Positions 41,862-42,203 of a DNA stretch of 42,203 bases are shown in pieces (the stretch's first letter is position 1; each line of letters opens with the position of its first letter). Position numbers and translations under genes: made by a program. This stretch comes from Bdellovibrio sp. (GTDB lineage Bacteria > Bdellovibrionota > Bdellovibrionia > Bdellovibrionales > Bdellovibrionaceae). Location: contig JACMQO010000010.1 in the NCBI GenBank assembly GCA_014376935.1, positions 1 to 42,203 on the forward strand. The letters run 5' to 3'. Under the pieces are notes generated by a model. That model had not been told where the DNA came from and did no database searches. It worked only from the letters and a program-made list of their open reading frames with translations.

Positions 41862-42203
41862 TTTTATTTTCTTTTCTTTCTTTTTTCTCGAAGTTAGCGC
41901 GAATTTTTTGCTCTTGGTTTTTAAGTTCACCCAAGATTTTTTTCACATCACCTTCGCTCAGCTGGTCACCTTGAAAAGGGCGCGGTTTGTATTTCGGACT
42001 ATTTTGGGCTTCTTTAGGATCTTTTTTATCCTTTTCATCTTTGCCGTCTTTGTCTTCTTTTTTCTCTTGGTCTTTATCTTTTTGATCTTTATTGTCTTTG
42101 CCGTCTTTCGATTTATCGTCAGATTTTCCGTCTTTATTTTTTTGGTCCGAATCTTTCTTATCGCCATCTTTAGATTGGTCTGAAGAATTTGACTGAATTA
42201 ATA
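41845..42203 (-). CDS. C-terminal part of a BatC-like protein (5' end outside window)
   Basis: Minus-strand frame from the window edge to TAA at 41845-41847, without a start inside the window; about 118 residues. It begins with a Lys/Asp-rich low-complexity stretch (KDKKDKDGKDEKDKKD type), then ends QLSEGDVKKILGELKNQEQKIRANFEKK, which matches the C-terminus of TPR-containing BatC proteins. It overlaps batD by 17 bases. The TPR part should lie beyond the window, to the right, with the other bat genes. Confidence 0.7.
   Translation of the reverse strand, partial: LIQSNSSDQSKDGDKKDSDQKNKDGKSDDKSKDGKDNKDQKDKDQEKKEDKDGKDEKDKKDPKEAQNSPKYKPRPFQGDQLSEGDVKKILGELKNQEQKIRANFEKKERKENKNEKDW

Noticed and set aside
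41958-42167. Basic Lys-rich ORF on the minus strand
   Set aside because: It is an out-of-frame reading of the K/D-rich batC-like coding region, which has the correct frame from the window edge to the stop overlapping batD.
1-42203. CRISPR array or tRNA/rRNA genes
   Set aside because: No regularly spaced direct repeats and no tRNA or rRNA signature were seen in any intergenic stretch.

Overview
The window (about 42 kb, AT-rich, densely packed, with TTG and GTG starts used freely) looks like chromosomal DNA of a Bdellovibrio-like bacterium (Bdellovibrionota). This is inferred from the mix of genes: many secreted proteins and lipoproteins of unknown function, two-component proteins, a class II ribonucleotide reductase, a single-chain GlyRS, a Bat operon, and an orphan c-di-GMP-I riboswitch RNA that resembles the abundant 'merRNA' of Bdellovibrio. 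No database search was possible, so the species is not assigned.

Layout. 1-5182: 3' end of a molybdopterin-oxidoreductase-like/cytochrome c fusion, B12-dependent nrdJ, divergent cysteine desulfurase and A-type Fe-S carrier, and a secreted lytic-transglycosylase-like protein. 5313-10571: signalling block (receiver + degenerate HD-GYP protein, PAS-like histidine kinase with a small partner gene, stand-alone response regulator) around a GNAT-like/haem-oxygenase-like-oxidase gene pair. 10583-15171: minus-strand operon zapA, 5-formyl-THF cyclo-ligase, rny, tyrS, and a ferredoxin with a Q/N-rich tail; the RNase Y has lost key catalytic residues. 15317-17292: two secreted proteins, one an alpha/beta hydrolase. 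17296-22393: smc, a DUF5522-like gene and ftsY, with a strong intrinsic terminator inside the DUF5522 coding region. 22394-23049: gene-poor region with a small ORF and a decayed secreted-protein gene. 23050-30514: a large secreted c-haem protein, ppdK, glyS, an EI24-type membrane protein and a J-like membrane protein. 30562-34682: Mrp-type ATPase, a 749-bp element with 59-bp terminal inverted repeats, an EamA transporter and an ABC-F protein. 34906-37209: two secreted proteins of unknown function. 37210-37886: non-coding RNA region (tandem GCAA-loop RNA, then a c-di-GMP-I aptamer and terminator). 37887-42203: tpx remnant, an MltD-like LysM transglycosylase, batD and the 3' end of a batC-like gene.

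The parts most worth following up are the orphan riboswitch with a second structured RNA just upstream, the inverted-repeat element carrying an ORF resembling only the N-terminal part of HNH endonucleases, the RNase Y with a broken HD motif, the thiol peroxidase remnant lacking its peroxidatic cysteine, and the terminator embedded in a coding sequence.
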